Shown: positions 44,785-53,701, counted from the stretch's first letter. The stretch: 64,000 nt of DNA from Photobacterium sp. GJ3 (GCF_018199995.1 NZ_CP073578.1:1-64000), one strand, 5' to 3'. Program-made: numbers and translations. The notes: generated from the sequence alone by a model not told the origin.

Positions 44785-45246
44785 TTACTCGATGATAACG
44801 AGAGGTTGATCGAACTCAATCGGATCACCATTTTCAGCCAGAACAGCAACAACAGTACCGGCTTTATCGGCTTCGATCTGGTTCATCATTTTCATGGCTT
44901 CAACGATGCACAGGGTATCGCCGACTTTCACGCTCTGACCAACTTCAACAAATGGTTTTGCTTCCGGGCTTGGCGAACGGTAGAAAGTACCGACCATAGG
45001 AGACAGAACTTTGTGACCCGCAGGCTCAGCGACTGCTGGCGCTGCTTCTGCAGCCGGTGCAGGCGCCGCCGCTGGTGCAGGCGCTGCAACAGGGGCAGGG
45101 GCCGCGGCGTAAACCTGTGCTGGCGCAGGGGCTGCAGCAGTGGTACGGCTGATGCGTACGGATTCTTCACCTTCAGAGATTTCCAGCTCAGAAATGCCAG
45201 ACTCTTCTACCAGTTCGATAAGTTTCTTGATCTTGCGAATATCCAT
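44785..45246 (-). CDS. accB: Acetyl-CoA carboxylase, biotin carboxyl carrier protein
   Basis: 153 aa (E. coli 156). The N-terminal [17 protein letters not shown] helix is followed by an alanine-proline-rich mobile linker (about residues 35-75) and a lipoyl/biotinyl domain. The biotinylated Lys is K119 in VEAMKMMNQ. It is the substrate of BirA (6284-7249). It lies between aroQ (22 bp) and accC (11 bp), so the three form one operon. Confidence 0.97.
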   Translation of the reverse strand: MDIRKIKKLIELVEESGISELEISEGEESVRISRTTAAAPAPAQVYAAAPAPVAAPAPAAAPAPAAEAAPAVAEPAGHKVLSPMVGTFYRSPSPEAKPFVEVGQSVKVGDTLCIVEAMKMMNQIEADKAGTVVAVLAENGDPIEFDQPLVIIE

Positions 45247-45268
45247 GTATCTATACTCTTATGTTTGT

Positions 45269-45721
45269 TCATTGAGCATTCTGAAGGCGGCGTACTGCTG
45301 CCTCCAGGGCGAATTCATAACCATCCGGACCCAAGCCGCAAATCACACCTACGGCCTTGTCAGACAGGTAGGAGTGATGCCGGAATGGTTCACGGGCATG
45401 TACGTTAGACAAATGTATTTCAATAAACGGTATCGCCACGCCCAGCAGCGCGTCGCGAATGGCAACGCTGGTGTGGGTGTAGGCCGCCGGGTTGATGAGG
45501 ATAAAATCCACCTTGCCATGTGCCTGGTGAATGGCCTCAATCAGTTCGTGCTCTGCATTTGACTGCAGATGGTCCAGTGTCACGCCCAGTTTTGCGGCTT
45601 TGGCGGTCAGGTTTGCGACAATCTGATCCAGCGTATGCTGGCCGTAGTGGCCGGGCTCTCGCAGTCCCAGCAGATTCAGATTGGGTCCGTTCAGCAATAA
45701 AATGTGGTATTGTGTCGACAT
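45269..45721 (-). CDS. aroQ: 3-dehydroquinate dehydratase, type II
   Basis: 150 aa, the standard length of the dodecameric type II enzyme in the shikimate pathway. The N-terminal [20 protein letters not shown] contains the conserved Asn and the catalytic Tyr and Arg region. The general-acid His lies in [17 protein letters not shown], and [19 protein letters not shown] is the second conserved block. It is first in aroQ-accB-accC. The 482 bp upstream have only a candidate -10 (TATAAT on the minus strand at 45844-45849). Confidence 0.96.
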   Translation of the reverse strand: MSTQYHILLLNGPNLNLLGLREPGHYGQHTLDQIVANLTAKAAKLGVTLDHLQSNAEHELIEAIHQAHGKVDFILINPAAYTHTSVAIRDALLGVAIPFIEIHLSNVHAREPFRHHSYLSDKAVGVICGLGPDGYEFALEAAVRRLQNAQ

Positions 45722-46203
45722 ATTCAGTTATCTATACCCGTTCTTGGTCTTTTCTTACCGAATCAAGTATCAAAGCACTAAAAAACTGTGATTTTGCTTC
45801 CTTTCATGCAAACCTGCACGGCTTAAAACCTGATTGTTGCTCAATTATAGAGAATTCAGCGCAATTCGCAGCAAAATACTGGTCTAATCAGCATATTTTT
45901 GACCTTACACTTGTACGCGAACGGTTGGTATTGCTGCATCTTGGGCTGATTTTCACCGCGGGTTCAGGCAGATAGCGGCCAATGAGCACCCACTTAGAAG
46001 ATAAGCGGCTAATCCTGTTGAATCTTAATCGGTTTTACAGAAAATACCGGCAGGATGCAGCAGGTTCCGCCAAGTTTCCATGCAGTTGTTTCAGACAATG
46101 AGACGGGTTGGGAAGTTCCCCGCGGCGGGTTTCCTGAAATGGGTGACCGACTGCCCATCTTGTTGAGCAGGCGCTGAAAAAGAAAAAAGCCGCCAGGCTG
46201 AAG
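45722..46203. other. Region between aroQ and the IS3-family element, no gene recognised
   Basis: It holds the presumed aroQ promoter region (TATAAT on the minus strand at 45844-45849 without a clear -35). It also holds a GC-rich palindromic patch around 46105-46135. At 46181-46200 is one arm of the interrupted acs terminator, preceded on the + strand by GAAAAAGAAAAAAG. The frames crossing it read as non-coding. Confidence 0.55.
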
Positions 46204-46229
46204 TGACCCCATAAAGTTGGACATTTCTG

Positions 46230-46988
46230 TTAAACGGCTTGTAAGGCCTGCTTCCGATATTCTATCGGTGTCAGGCCTTTTAGTTTCACCTTGATGCGTT
46301 TGGTATTGTAATACTCAATATATTCTTGGATTTTCTCTATGAGATCATTTGCGTCTTCAAAGTGCTGGTTATGGTACATCTCGGTTTTGAGCAGGGCAAA
46401 GAAGTTCTCAGCGATGGCGTTGTCTAAGCAGTTACCTTTTCTCGACATACTTTGCGTTAACCCTCTGGCAGCCACTGTCTGCTGGTATGTCCGGTGACGA
46501 TACTGCCAACCTTGATCGCTATGTATGATTGGCTTTGCGTTTCGAGCTAGCTTCGAGATCGCTTCCGTCAACATGTCAGTAACGAGCGACAAGCGTGCAT
46601 TCTTATCAACCTTATAAGCAACGACTTCTTGAGTAAACAAGTCAACCACGGGTGATAGGTAAACTCTCTGCTCTTTGACTTTGAACTCCGTAACGTCAGT
46701 TACCCATTTCTCATCTGGCTTGGTCGCCGTAAAATCTCTTTCAAGTACATTAGGAGCAACTTTTCCAGACTCGCCTCGGTAAGCGCGGTATTTCTTCGGC
46801 CTGACTATCGATTTCAGTTCAAGTTGAGCCATAAGCCGCTGTACGGTCTTGTGGTTCAGTATGATGCCTTGCTTTCTCAGCTCTAAGTGAATGCGGCGAT
46901 AGCCATATCGTCCCTTATGTTCATGATAAATTGACGTTATCAGCTCCCGTTCATTCGCATAGCTATCAGGTCGCTTACTGGCTTGCAT
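46230..46988 (-). CDS. IS3-family transposase OrfB (integrase catalytic domain)
   Basis: 252 aa as an independent frame from an internal ATG. The rve integrase domain has the DDE triad: Asp in WVTDVTEFK, Asp in IIHSDQGWQY, Glu in CLDNAIAENFFALLKTE. The N-terminal HTH_21 part reads YGYRRIHLELRKQG. The frame is open further upstream to the A6 run at 47078-47083, where it reads TAIALTLRNTHSLKDLLQAL, so the normal product is probably an OrfAB fusion made by -1 frameshifting. It looks intact and active. Confidence 0.93.
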   Translation of the reverse strand: MQASKRPDSYANERELITSIYHEHKGRYGYRRIHLELRKQGIILNHKTVQRLMAQLELKSIVRPKKYRAYRGESGKVAPNVLERDFTATKPDEKWVTDVTEFKVKEQRVYLSPVVDLFTQEVVAYKVDKNARLSLVTDMLTEAISKLARNAKPIIHSDQGWQYRHRTYQQTVAARGLTQSMSRKGNCLDNAIAENFFALLKTEMYHNQHFEDANDLIEKIQEYIEYYNTKRIKVKLKGLTPIEYRKQALQAV

Positions 46989-47068
46989 CTGGTAATAGAA
47001 TGCACTTCTCGCAAGCTGGAGAGCTTGGAGTAGGTCTTTTAAGGAGTGCGTGTTTCTTAGAGTTAGAG

Positions 47069-47578
47069 CTATTGCCGTTTTTTCTTTGTTTGACGGCGCT
47101 TTTCCTGCTCTAACTCCTCCAACTTTTTTAGGACAGCATTCTCTGCTCTCAAGTAGGCTAACTCATCTTTTAGCTCCTCAAGCGTCATTTCATCATCTGA
47201 TTTGGTCGTACGTTGAGGTTGCTGCTTCATGGGTGGCCTTCCTATTGCGTGAGGCTTAAGCCCTTTGATACCTTGCTCTTTATATCTTTTGAGCCAAACA
47301 GATAGTATCCCAGGGGTAGAGAGATTTAAGACTGCACTAGTGTGCGTCAGAGACCAGCCATTCGTCCACATTAAATTTAATGCTTGGAGCTTAGCTTCAG
47401 CCGTTGATGTATGAGCTGTTGGTAAAAATGAATCAGTACCGTGAATAGCAAAGACTTGAGTCCAGTACCTTATTTGCCTAGAAGAGATGGAATGTTGCTT
47501 GGATAAAAGACCGGATGGCACGCCACTCAAGCACTGCTTAGCAATGACGCACTTCAATTCGCGGCAATATTTGGACAT
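47069..47578 (-). CDS. IS3-family transposase OrfA (helix-turn-helix protein)
   Basis: 169 aa from MSKYCRELKCVIAKQCL, chosen because GGGGGTC lies 7 nt upstream; a longer frame begins nine codons earlier inside the terminal repeat. Two helix-turn-helix segments are seen (near SISSRQIRYWTQ and LNLSTPGILSVWLKRY). A C-terminal leucine-rich coiled coil (TLEELKDELAYLRAENAVLKKLEEL) is the usual multimerisation zipper. It ends KKKRQ just after the AAAAAAC run where ribosomes can shift to the orfB frame. Its ribosome site can pair with the element's right end. Confidence 0.9.
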   Translation of the reverse strand: MSKYCRELKCVIAKQCLSGVPSGLLSKQHSISSRQIRYWTQVFAIHGTDSFLPTAHTSTAEAKLQALNLMWTNGWSLTHTSAVLNLSTPGILSVWLKRYKEQGIKGLKPHAIGRPPMKQQPQRTTKSDDEMTLEELKDELAYLRAENAVLKKLEELEQEKRRQTKKKRQ

Positions 47579-47582
47579 AAAA

Positions 47583-47617
47583 GACCCCCAATAATTGGTG
47601 TCCAACTATTGGGGGTC
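47583..47617 (-). promoter_or_regulatory. Inverted repeat that can hide the orfA ribosome site
   Basis: GACCCCCAATA (47583-47593) and TATTGGGGGTC (47607-47617) are perfect 11-bp arms around a 13-nt loop. In RNA entering from acs, the outer arm pairs with the one holding the orfA Shine-Dalgarno, blocking its translation. A transcript started inside the element would lack the outer arm. Confidence 0.65.
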
Positions 47618-47618
47618 A

Positions 47619-47637
47619 GTTCAAGGCGGCGGCTTGA
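47619..47637 (-). terminator. acs terminator, split by the insertion sequence
   Basis: The 5' arm AAGCCGCC (47629-47636 region, minus strand) lies 25 bp after the acs stop. The matching GGCGGCTT followed by TTTTC lies beyond the element at 46185-46196. Removing the element gives an 8-bp stem with a loop of about 17 nt and a T run, so it presumably terminated acs before the insertion. Confidence 0.6.
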
Positions 47638-47660
47638 AGATTGCAGTCATTTTGGGTCTG

Positions 47661-49610
47661 TCAGACCACTTTTTCTTTCTCGGCGATGAGTTTATCCACC
47701 ACACTTGGATCGGCCAGCGTGGAAGTATCGCCCAGCGAGCCGGTGTCACCGGTTGCGATCTTGCGCAGAATCCGGCGCATGATCTTGCCTGAACGGGTTT
47801 TTGGCAGCGCATCAGTCCAGTGCAGGAAATCCGGCGTTGCAATCGGGCCGATTTCTTTACGTACCCAGTCTTTGACCTCTTTGTGCAGCTCTGCTGTTGG
47901 GATCACGCCATCATTGAGGGTGATGTAAGCGTAAATGGCTTGCCCTTTGATGTCGTGCGGTACGCCCACAATTGCGGCTTCTGCGATCTTGTCAAAGGCG
48001 ACCAGCGCCGATTCGATTTCTGCCGTGCCCATCCGGTGACCGGAAATGTTCAGCACGTCATCCACACGGCCGGTGATCCAGTAATAGCCGTCTTCATCGC
48101 GACGGGCGCCGTCACCGGTGAAATACATGCCTTTAAAGGTCGAGAAGTAAGTCTGCTCGAAGCGCTCGTGGTCGCCCCACAGTGTCCGCATTTGCCCCGG
48201 CCAGCTGTCCAGCATCACCAGATTGCCTTCTGTTGCGCCTTCAAGAATATTGCCCATGTTATCCACCAGCGCGGGTTGTACGCCGAAGAACGGACGGGTG
48301 GCTGAGCCGGGTTTCAGGGCGGTTGCACCTGGTAGCGGCGTGATCAGAATGCCACCGGTTTCGGTTTGCCACCAGGTATCAACGATCGGGCAACGGTTGT
48401 CGCCAATGGTCCGGTGATACCATTCCCAGGCTTCCGGGTTAATGGGTTCACCCACAGAGCCCATAATCCGCAGTGACGTGCGCTGAGTGCCTTGAATGGC
48501 TTCATCCCCTTTGGCCATCAGGGCGCGAATGGCGGTTGGAGCGGTATACAGAATATTGACCTGATGTTTGTCGACCACTTCGCTCATGCGGGCGGTGGAC
48601 GGGTAATTCGGCACACCTTCAAACAGCAGCGTGGTGGCGCCGTTTGCCAGCGGACCGTAAACCAGATAGCTGTGGCCGGTGATCCAGCCCACATCGGCGG
48701 TACACCAGTAGACTTCACCTTCCTGATAATCGAAGACGTATTTGAATGTCATGGTCGCGTAAACCAGATAGCCGCCCGTGGTGTGCAGTACACCTTTCGG
48801 CTTCCCGGTGGAACCCGAGGTATACAGGATAAACAGCGGATCTTCCGCATTCATCGGTTCCGGATCGCAGTGTGCAGGCACTGCTGCAGTGGCGTCATGC
48901 CACCACACATCGCGGTTGTTGTCCCATTCGACCGGGTTACCGGTGCGTTTGAAGACAATGACTTTCTCGACACAGTCGACATCCGGATTTTTCAGCGCGT
49001 CGTCGACATTCTTTTTCAGGGGAACGTTGCGGCCACCGCGAACACCTTCATCGGCAGTCACCACGACTTTGGCTTTTGAATCCGTGATCCGGCCTGCCAG
49101 TGCTTCCGGAGAGAAGCCCCCGAAGACGATGGTATGGACTGCACCAATGCGGGTACAGGCCAGCATGGCCACGGCGGCTTCTGCAACCATTGGCATGTAC
49201 AGGCAGACCACATCGCCTTTCTTCACGCCCTGTGCTTTCAGTGCGTTGGCGAACTGGCACACCTGCTGGTGAAGTTCGTTGTACGTCAGCGTGGCATCGT
49301 CGCGGGGATCATCGCCTTCCCAGATAATGGCAGGTTGGTTACCACGCGTTGCCAGATGGCGGTCCAGACAGTTTGCCGACACGTTCAGGGTGCCGTCTTC
49401 AAACCATTTGATGCTGACATGGCCGGTATCGAAAGAGGTCTGTTTGATGGTGTTGTACGGCGTCATCCAGTCAACAATGTTGCCGTGCTCGCGCCAGAAG
49501 GCTTCGGGGTCGGTGACAGACTGCTGATACATGTCGCGGTATTGCTCTTCCGTGATATGAGCTCGCGCAGCAATCTGCGGGTTGACAGGGTAAACGTGAA
49601 CCTCACTCAT
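47661..49610 (-). CDS. acs: Acetyl-CoA synthetase
   Basis: 649 aa. AMP-forming ligase that activates acetate to acetyl-CoA, the scavenging arm of acetate metabolism. The adenylation motif [19 protein letters not shown], and the C-terminal hinge [17 protein letters not shown] are present. The acetylation-regulated Lys is K609 in [11 protein letters not shown], as in Salmonella, so control by protein acetylation is likely. AAGGAG precedes the ATG. In V. cholerae transcription depends on CrbS/CrbR, both encoded downstream in this window, and a CTAAAGT motif lies 98 bp upstream. Its terminator is broken by the insertion sequence. Confidence 0.97.
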   Translation of the reverse strand: MSEVHVYPVNPQIAARAHITEEQYRDMYQQSVTDPEAFWREHGNIVDWMTPYNTIKQTSFDTGHVSIKWFEDGTLNVSANCLDRHLATRGNQPAIIWEGDDPRDDATLTYNELHQQVCQFANALKAQGVKKGDVVCLYMPMVAEAAVAMLACTRIGAVHTIVFGGFSPEALAGRITDSKAKVVVTADEGVRGGRNVPLKKNVDDALKNPDVDCVEKVIVFKRTGNPVEWDNNRDVWWHDATAAVPAHCDPEPMNAEDPLFILYTSGSTGKPKGVLHTTGGYLVYATMTFKYVFDYQEGEVYWCTADVGWITGHSYLVYGPLANGATTLLFEGVPNYPSTARMSEVVDKHQVNILYTAPTAIRALMAKGDEAIQGTQRTSLRIMGSVGEPINPEAWEWYHRTIGDNRCPIVDTWWQTETGGILITPLPGATALKPGSATRPFFGVQPALVDNMGNILEGATEGNLVMLDSWPGQMRTLWGDHERFEQTYFSTFKGMYFTGDGARRDEDGYYWITGRVDDVLNISGHRMGTAEIESALVAFDKIAEAAIVGVPHDIKGQAIYAYITLNDGVIPTAELHKEVKDWVRKEIGPIATPDFLHWTDALPKTRSGKIMRRILRKIATGDTGSLGDTSTLADPSVVDKLIAEKEKVV

Positions 49611-49707
49611 TGTACTCTCCTTGTGTTTCCGTCATCGTCCTGTGCGGACCGGATCAATCAATACATCTGCCACTAACTTGTGCCAGATTCATCACTTCCT
49701 CAATTAG

Positions 49708-49714
49708 ACTTTAG
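49708..49714 (-). promoter_or_regulatory. CTAAAGT motif upstream of acs (candidate CrbR signal)
   Basis: On the minus strand the sequence is CATCCTAAAGTCTAATTG, 98 bp upstream of the acs start. It is shared with the DUF294 and DUF4212 operons in the same orientation and at a similar distance. Confidence 0.35.
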
Positions 49715-49827
49715 GATGAGTGTGCGCTGTCTTCGTTTTTTCTGATGGCTTACATTGAGTTACATCACGCCATCATGCGCTGGTTGGAGGAGTGGAGCCG
49801 GAATGTTGCGACGGGTGCCACAACCAA

Positions 49828-49844
49828 CCCCGGATCATCCGGGG
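49828..49844 (-). terminator. Hairpin at the 3' end of the exonuclease gene
   Basis: CCCCGG/CCGGGG with loop ATGAT contains the exonuclease stop codon TGA in the loop. The following TTGGTTG is a poor T tract, so termination is uncertain. Confidence 0.45.
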
Positions 49845-50461
49845 GAGGTCAGGGCCGGTAAATCGCCGTGTTTCAGCCGGACGTAAATCAGTGCGGCTGT
49901 AATGCTGTCCTGCAGCGCATCATGGCGCTCAGTGGGGGGTAAATCCAGATGGCGGCTGATCGCCTCCAGACTGAGGTCGTAGCAGGTATTGGGTAACTGG
50001 CGTTCGAGCTGCGCATGGTACAGATGGCTGACCTCAATCAGTTTATTGGGCAGCGCAAAGCCGAACATCTGCCGGAAGTACCGGTCCAGAATCGTTTTGT
50101 CATAGCGAATGTGATAGCCCACCAAGGGGCGGTTGCCAATGAAATCCAGCAGCCGGGTCAGGGCTTCACGGGCATCCAGCCCATGCCGGAGATCCTGGTG
50201 CCGCATTTTGTGAATCGTCACTGATCCGGCATCCAGGCTGTCTGGCGGGCTCAGGGTCAGGTACAGCGATTCACTGGTCAGAATGCGGTTGGCCTGAATT
50301 CGCGTGGCTGCAATGGTCACCAGTTCGGCACTCGATGGATCCAGGCTGGTGGTTTCACAATCGAGCGACACTAGCTCTTCTCCCCGGTAGGGTTCAAAGA
50401 GTTTTTTCACAGAATGATGGCGAAATTTGTACTGATACCACCAGCGACGAAAAATATTCAT
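49835..50461 (-). CDS. 3'-5' exonuclease, DnaQ-like (DEDDh)
   Basis: 208 aa from MNIFRRWWYQYKF, 23 bp after the DUF294 gene; GGAGG is 13 nt upstream, a long spacing, so a start further upstream overlapping DUF294 is possible. Exonuclease motif I is SLDCETTSLD, motif II region GYHIRYDKTILDRYF, motif III HDALQDSITAALIY with the His of the DEDDh class. It belongs to the DNA polymerase III epsilon-like family and is probably not the replicative proofreader, which is longer and lies with rnhA. The pair DUF294 plus this exonuclease is conserved near acs/actP in many gammaproteobacteria. Confidence 0.87.
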   Translation of the reverse strand: MNIFRRWWYQYKFRHHSVKKLFEPYRGEELVSLDCETTSLDPSSAELVTIAATRIQANRILTSESLYLTLSPPDSLDAGSVTIHKMRHQDLRHGLDAREALTRLLDFIGNRPLVGYHIRYDKTILDRYFRQMFGFALPNKLIEVSHLYHAQLERQLPNTCYDLSLEAISRHLDLPPTERHDALQDSITAALIYVRLKHGDLPALTSPG

Positions 50462-50484
50462 GATGATTCGGGGGCCTCCGGCGA

Positions 50485-52299
50485 TTAGTCTCTCAGCTGG
50501 TAGTGGTAGCTGAGCCATTCCTTGAATTTCTTGACGACGTGCAGGCTGTGGCGCAGAACGTCCCGCTCTGCCCGGCTTAAGACAGACAGATCCAACTGGT
50601 GATGCAGCCCGGCCACTGCTTCGGGTTGACCGAGCTGCTGCTGTAGTCTGAGGCGGATAAACAGCTTCAGCGCTTCGCTGAGATTCGAGGCCGTTGCCGG
50701 TTCCAGTACGTTGCGTTGTTCCAGTGCCGTCAGGCGGCGAAACGTATTGGTGTCTTCGATGCCATATTCGAGTGCCAGCGTCCGCACGCCATGCACAATG
50801 GGAAAAATGCCGCCGCGTTTGATGTCCGGACCATGTTTACTGCGCCTGATGTTGCCAAACAGGGTCAGCGGGACGCTGAACTGGATCGCCGGACGGGCGA
50901 AGGTTGCCAGAATGAATTCCTGACCGGCCAGGTGCTGCTGCAAGGTGTCCCGTACCGGTCGCAGCAGGTGAGTTTGTCCCGCCACGGCTTGGGCATCCGA
51001 CAAAATAGCCAGGGTCATCATGGCCTGCTCGTCGCCCTGTTCACAGCAGGTCCGGATGCGTTTTTGCCAGCCGGAAACGCTGTGAACCCAGTCCGGATTG
51101 TTCACCATGACTTTTCCGGGGCAGGGCGGGTAGCCCAACTGACACAGCGTGTGGCTGAGCTGTTCCATCACCTCTTGCTGCTCGGGCCATTCGATGCCAT
51201 CGGCCAGAATCAGGGCGTTGTCCTGATCGGTTTTCAGAATTTGCTCGCCCCGGCCTTCGGAACCCAGCACCAGCAGACAGCATTGATCCTGCCAGATTTC
51301 AGGCACAATCAACTGAAACGCTTTCTCGATGATTTGTTCATTCACGCTGGCAATCAGTTCCATGACAAAGCGGGTGTGAATGCCGTTGTTGAATAAGGTT
51401 TGTACCAGAGACGACTGGCTTTCGGCGGCTACCGCCAGTTCCTCGATGCTGGTGGCCCGGGCAATGCGCAGAGTGAGTACGTGCGAGTGCGTTGAAAACA
51501 GGCTCAGCACCTGTGTCATGTCCAGCATGCCGGCAATGGTGCCCTGATGGGTGATCAGCACCCGTTTGACCCGGTGCCGGGTCATCGCAATCATGGCATT
51601 GAACAGATAATCGTCCAGCGCAATGCTGATGACCGGTGTGGTGGCGATCTGGCTGATGGGCGTGCTGGTGGCTTTCCCCGCCAGCATCACGGCATGAAGC
51701 AGATCGGTGCGGGTCACGATGCCAAACGATGTTTTGTTGGCGTCTTGCATCTGAATAAAAGCGGCATCGCAGCTCTCCTGACGCATCCGGGCTGTGGCGG
51801 TGTGCAAATCGGTTTCGGGCTCCAGCACCAGACAGGGCTGGATGTTGTCAGTCCGGATGCGGGTCAGAATAAATTCGGCCAGATTCTGCTGACGCTGTGT
51901 CTGATCCAGCAGTTGCTGGCGAATCGCCAGATTACTGTCGAAATAGGCGGCAAACTCTGGATTCTGGTGGTACAGCTCAGAAAACAGGGACTGGGGCAGC
52001 AGATAGCACAGGGTATCTTCGATGGCGCGATACTGATGACGGCTGTGGCCGCTGAGTTGTGCGCGGACGTCGAACAGATCGTCTGTCGTGTAATGGGCAA
52101 AATGTTCCTGACGGTCTGCCGAAGTCTCTTCAACACTGCCTTTCATGATGATGTGCAGCGACTGGCAGGGATCCCCGATCCGGATAATCACATCTCCGGC
52201 TCTGAAATAAGCCACATCCAATGCCTTCACCAGACGGGATTGCTGTTGGGCATCCAGCCGGTCAAAGGGGATCAGTGAAGTGTTGAAGGTTTCCGACAT
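50485..52299 (-). CDS. cNMP-binding / CBS / DUF294 putative nucleotidyltransferase
   Basis: 604 aa signalling-type protein with four parts. Residues 1-130 are a CRP-like cyclic-nucleotide-binding fold (YFRAGDVIIRIGDPCQSLHII). About 145-265 is a CBS pair (FGIVTRTDLLHAVM, GTIAGMLDMTQVLSLF). About 290-420 is the DUF294 nucleotidyltransferase domain with GSEGRGEQ at 347-354 and DQDNALI, resembling the GlnD active site. A DUF294 C-terminal domain follows to residue 600. Proteins of this type are thought to sense adenylate and cyclic nucleotides; the modified target is unknown. It is co-directional with the exonuclease and divergent from the MFS gene. A CTAAAGT motif lies 95 bp upstream. Confidence 0.88.
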   Translation of the reverse strand: MSETFNTSLIPFDRLDAQQQSRLVKALDVAYFRAGDVIIRIGDPCQSLHIIMKGSVEETSADRQEHFAHYTTDDLFDVRAQLSGHSRHQYRAIEDTLCYLLPQSLFSELYHQNPEFAAYFDSNLAIRQQLLDQTQRQQNLAEFILTRIRTDNIQPCLVLEPETDLHTATARMRQESCDAAFIQMQDANKTSFGIVTRTDLLHAVMLAGKATSTPISQIATTPVISIALDDYLFNAMIAMTRHRVKRVLITHQGTIAGMLDMTQVLSLFSTHSHVLTLRIARATSIEELAVAAESQSSLVQTLFNNGIHTRFVMELIASVNEQIIEKAFQLIVPEIWQDQCCLLVLGSEGRGEQILKTDQDNALILADGIEWPEQQEVMEQLSHTLCQLGYPPCPGKVMVNNPDWVHSVSGWQKRIRTCCEQGDEQAMMTLAILSDAQAVAGQTHLLRPVRDTLQQHLAGQEFILATFARPAIQFSVPLTLFGNIRRSKHGPDIKRGGIFPIVHGVRTLALEYGIEDTNTFRRLTALEQRNVLEPATASNLSEALKLFIRLRLQQQLGQPEAVAGLHHQLDLSVLSRAERDVLRHSLHVVKKFKEWLSYHYQLRD

Positions 52300-52393
52300 G
52301 ACGCTCTCGCTTCGTTTCGCCGCTGCACGGGCAGTCTACGGGATGTCCCGCTCTGTTAGCAGTGTCGCCCAGTGCCTGCATTTGCTCCAGCCG

Positions 52394-52400
52394 ACTTTAG
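52394..52400 (-). promoter_or_regulatory. CTAAAGT motif upstream of the DUF294 operon
   Basis: On the minus strand ATAGACTAAAGTCGGC lies 95 bp upstream of the DUF294 start. The 9-mer GACTAAAGT is identical to that upstream of the DUF4212-symporter operon. Confidence 0.35.
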
Positions 52401-52528
52401 TCTATGGGGGCTCGGCGTGTGCCGGAGCGTCAACGGCTTCCTTCTGCATTTCATGACAATCCGGCTTTGCGGTCATGTGCTCTGCTGGCATAATTTGCGC
52501 TCTTTTCTACAGCAGCAGGATGTTCGGG

Positions 52529-53701
52529 ATGTTCAGAAGTAGCCCGTTTGGCTGGACAGCGCAGTATATGTTCGGTTTTTACTTTAACTATGGTGTGTAC
52601 TTACCGTTTTGGGCCGTGTGGCTGGATGCGCAAGGCATCCCTGCCGGGGATATCGGCCTGCTGCTGGGACTCGGGCTCGGGGTGCGCTGTTTTGCCAATA
52701 TGGTACTGACTCCGCGCGTCCACCGGGTGGAGCACCTGCTGCCGGCATTGCGCTGGCTGGCGCTGAGCAGTTTGATTTGCTGTGCTGCTTTTGTGATGGT
52801 CAGCGACAGTCTGATTGCGCTGACGACGGTGATCGTGCTCTTCAATCTCCTGGTGGGTCCGGTGATCCCACTCTCAGACAGTCTGGCGAATTACTATGCC
52901 AAACAAGGCCATTTAGACTATGGTCGAACCCGGCTCTGGGGGTCGATTGCCTTTATCGTGGGCTCAACGATTGCGGGGCTGGCAGCCGCCGAACTGGGGG
53001 CGTCGGTGATCCCTTGGGTGGCGATGCTCGGACTGGCAGCAGCCTTGTTGCTCTCACTGCGGCAACCCTCTGTGATGCCAGCTGAAGACGCTGCATGCCG
53101 CCCGCCCCGGCCGCCGTTGATGGGATTTCTGAAAGACCGCCGGGTGATGCGTTTTCTGCTGATTGTGGCTTTGCTGCAAGGCAGTCATGCGGCGTATTAC
53201 AGTTTTAGTGCCATGTACTGGAAGTCGATTGGTTACAGCGAGGCGATCAGCGGCTATTTGTGGAGCTTCAGTGTGGTGGCCGAAATTGCCGTTTTTGCGC
53301 TGAGTAAGCGCCTGTTCGCGGGCTGGAGTGTGGCGGGCATGTTCCGTCTGGCGGCGGCAGGTGTCCTGCTGCGCTGGGGACTGACGGCGACGATGACAGA
53401 GCTGCCGATGCTGGTGCTGACTCAGGCGCTGCACGGGGTGACTTTTGCCGCGGCGCATCTGGCTGCGATTCGCTATATTCAGCATGCCCAGAGCCATCAG
53501 ATGGTTGCGCTACAGGCACTTTATAATGCTTTGCCGCTGGGGGCTGTGATGGCCGCGCTGACCACGCTGAGTGGCTGGGGCTACGGCTGGTGGGGCGCTG
53601 ATGTGTTCTGGCTGATGGCGCTGATGGGCCTGCCCGTGCTGGTGATGAAAATTGATGAAGCACCGGCGGCGCGTCCGGCGGGTGCTCAGGAAGTGTTTTA
53701 A
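52529..53701 (+). CDS. MFS transporter, HcaT-like (3-phenylpropionate permease family)
   Basis: 390 aa from MFRSSPFGWTAQYMFGFYF; AGGA is 8 nt upstream of this ATG, while ATGs at 52520 and 52475 lack a site. Twelve transmembrane segments are apparent, with the HcaT/PPP family start FYFNYGVYLPFWAVWLDAQG and the motif YGRTRLWGSIAFIVGS between TM4 and TM5. Family members are proton symporters for small aromatic acids or nucleosides; the substrate is unknown. It is divergent from DUF294 and 116 bp ahead of crbS. Confidence 0.82.
   Translation: MFRSSPFGWTAQYMFGFYFNYGVYLPFWAVWLDAQGIPAGDIGLLLGLGLGVRCFANMVLTPRVHRVEHLLPALRWLALSSLICCAAFVMVSDSLIALTTVIVLFNLLVGPVIPLSDSLANYYAKQGHLDYGRTRLWGSIAFIVGSTIAGLAAAELGASVIPWVAMLGLAAALLLSLRQPSVMPAEDAACRPPRPPLMGFLKDRRVMRFLLIVALLQGSHAAYYSFSAMYWKSIGYSEAISGYLWSFSVVAEIAVFALSKRLFAGWSVAGMFRLAAAGVLLRWGLTATMTELPMLVLTQALHGVTFAAAHLAAIRYIQHAQSHQMVALQALYNALPLGAVMAALTTLSGWGYGWWGADVFWLMALMGLPVLVMKIDEAPAARPAGAQEVF

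Larger units (their letters stand above)
46204..47618 (-). mobile_element. IS3-family insertion sequence, IS150-like group
   Basis: A 1415-bp element with imperfect terminal repeats: TGACCCCATAAAGTTGGACA at the left and TGACCCCCAATAGTTGGACA at the right (reverse complement), 17 of 20 identical. Two overlapping reading frames, orfA and orfB, are intact and joined by a likely -1 frameshift. If the outer T/A bases are counted as target, both sides carry AGT (46202-46204 and 47618-47620), a possible 3-bp duplication. The flanks together rebuild a terminator stem, so the element inserted in its loop. It lies in the same direction as acs. Confidence 0.93.

Noticed and set aside
46009..46224. 71-codon minus-strand frame beside the insertion sequence
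   Set aside because: It starts inside the insertion sequence end and crosses its boundary, so it cannot be an ancestral gene.
49655..49690. Sigma54-like TGGCAC...TGGCA upstream of acs
   Set aside because: The GG to GC spacing is wrong for a -24/-12 promoter.
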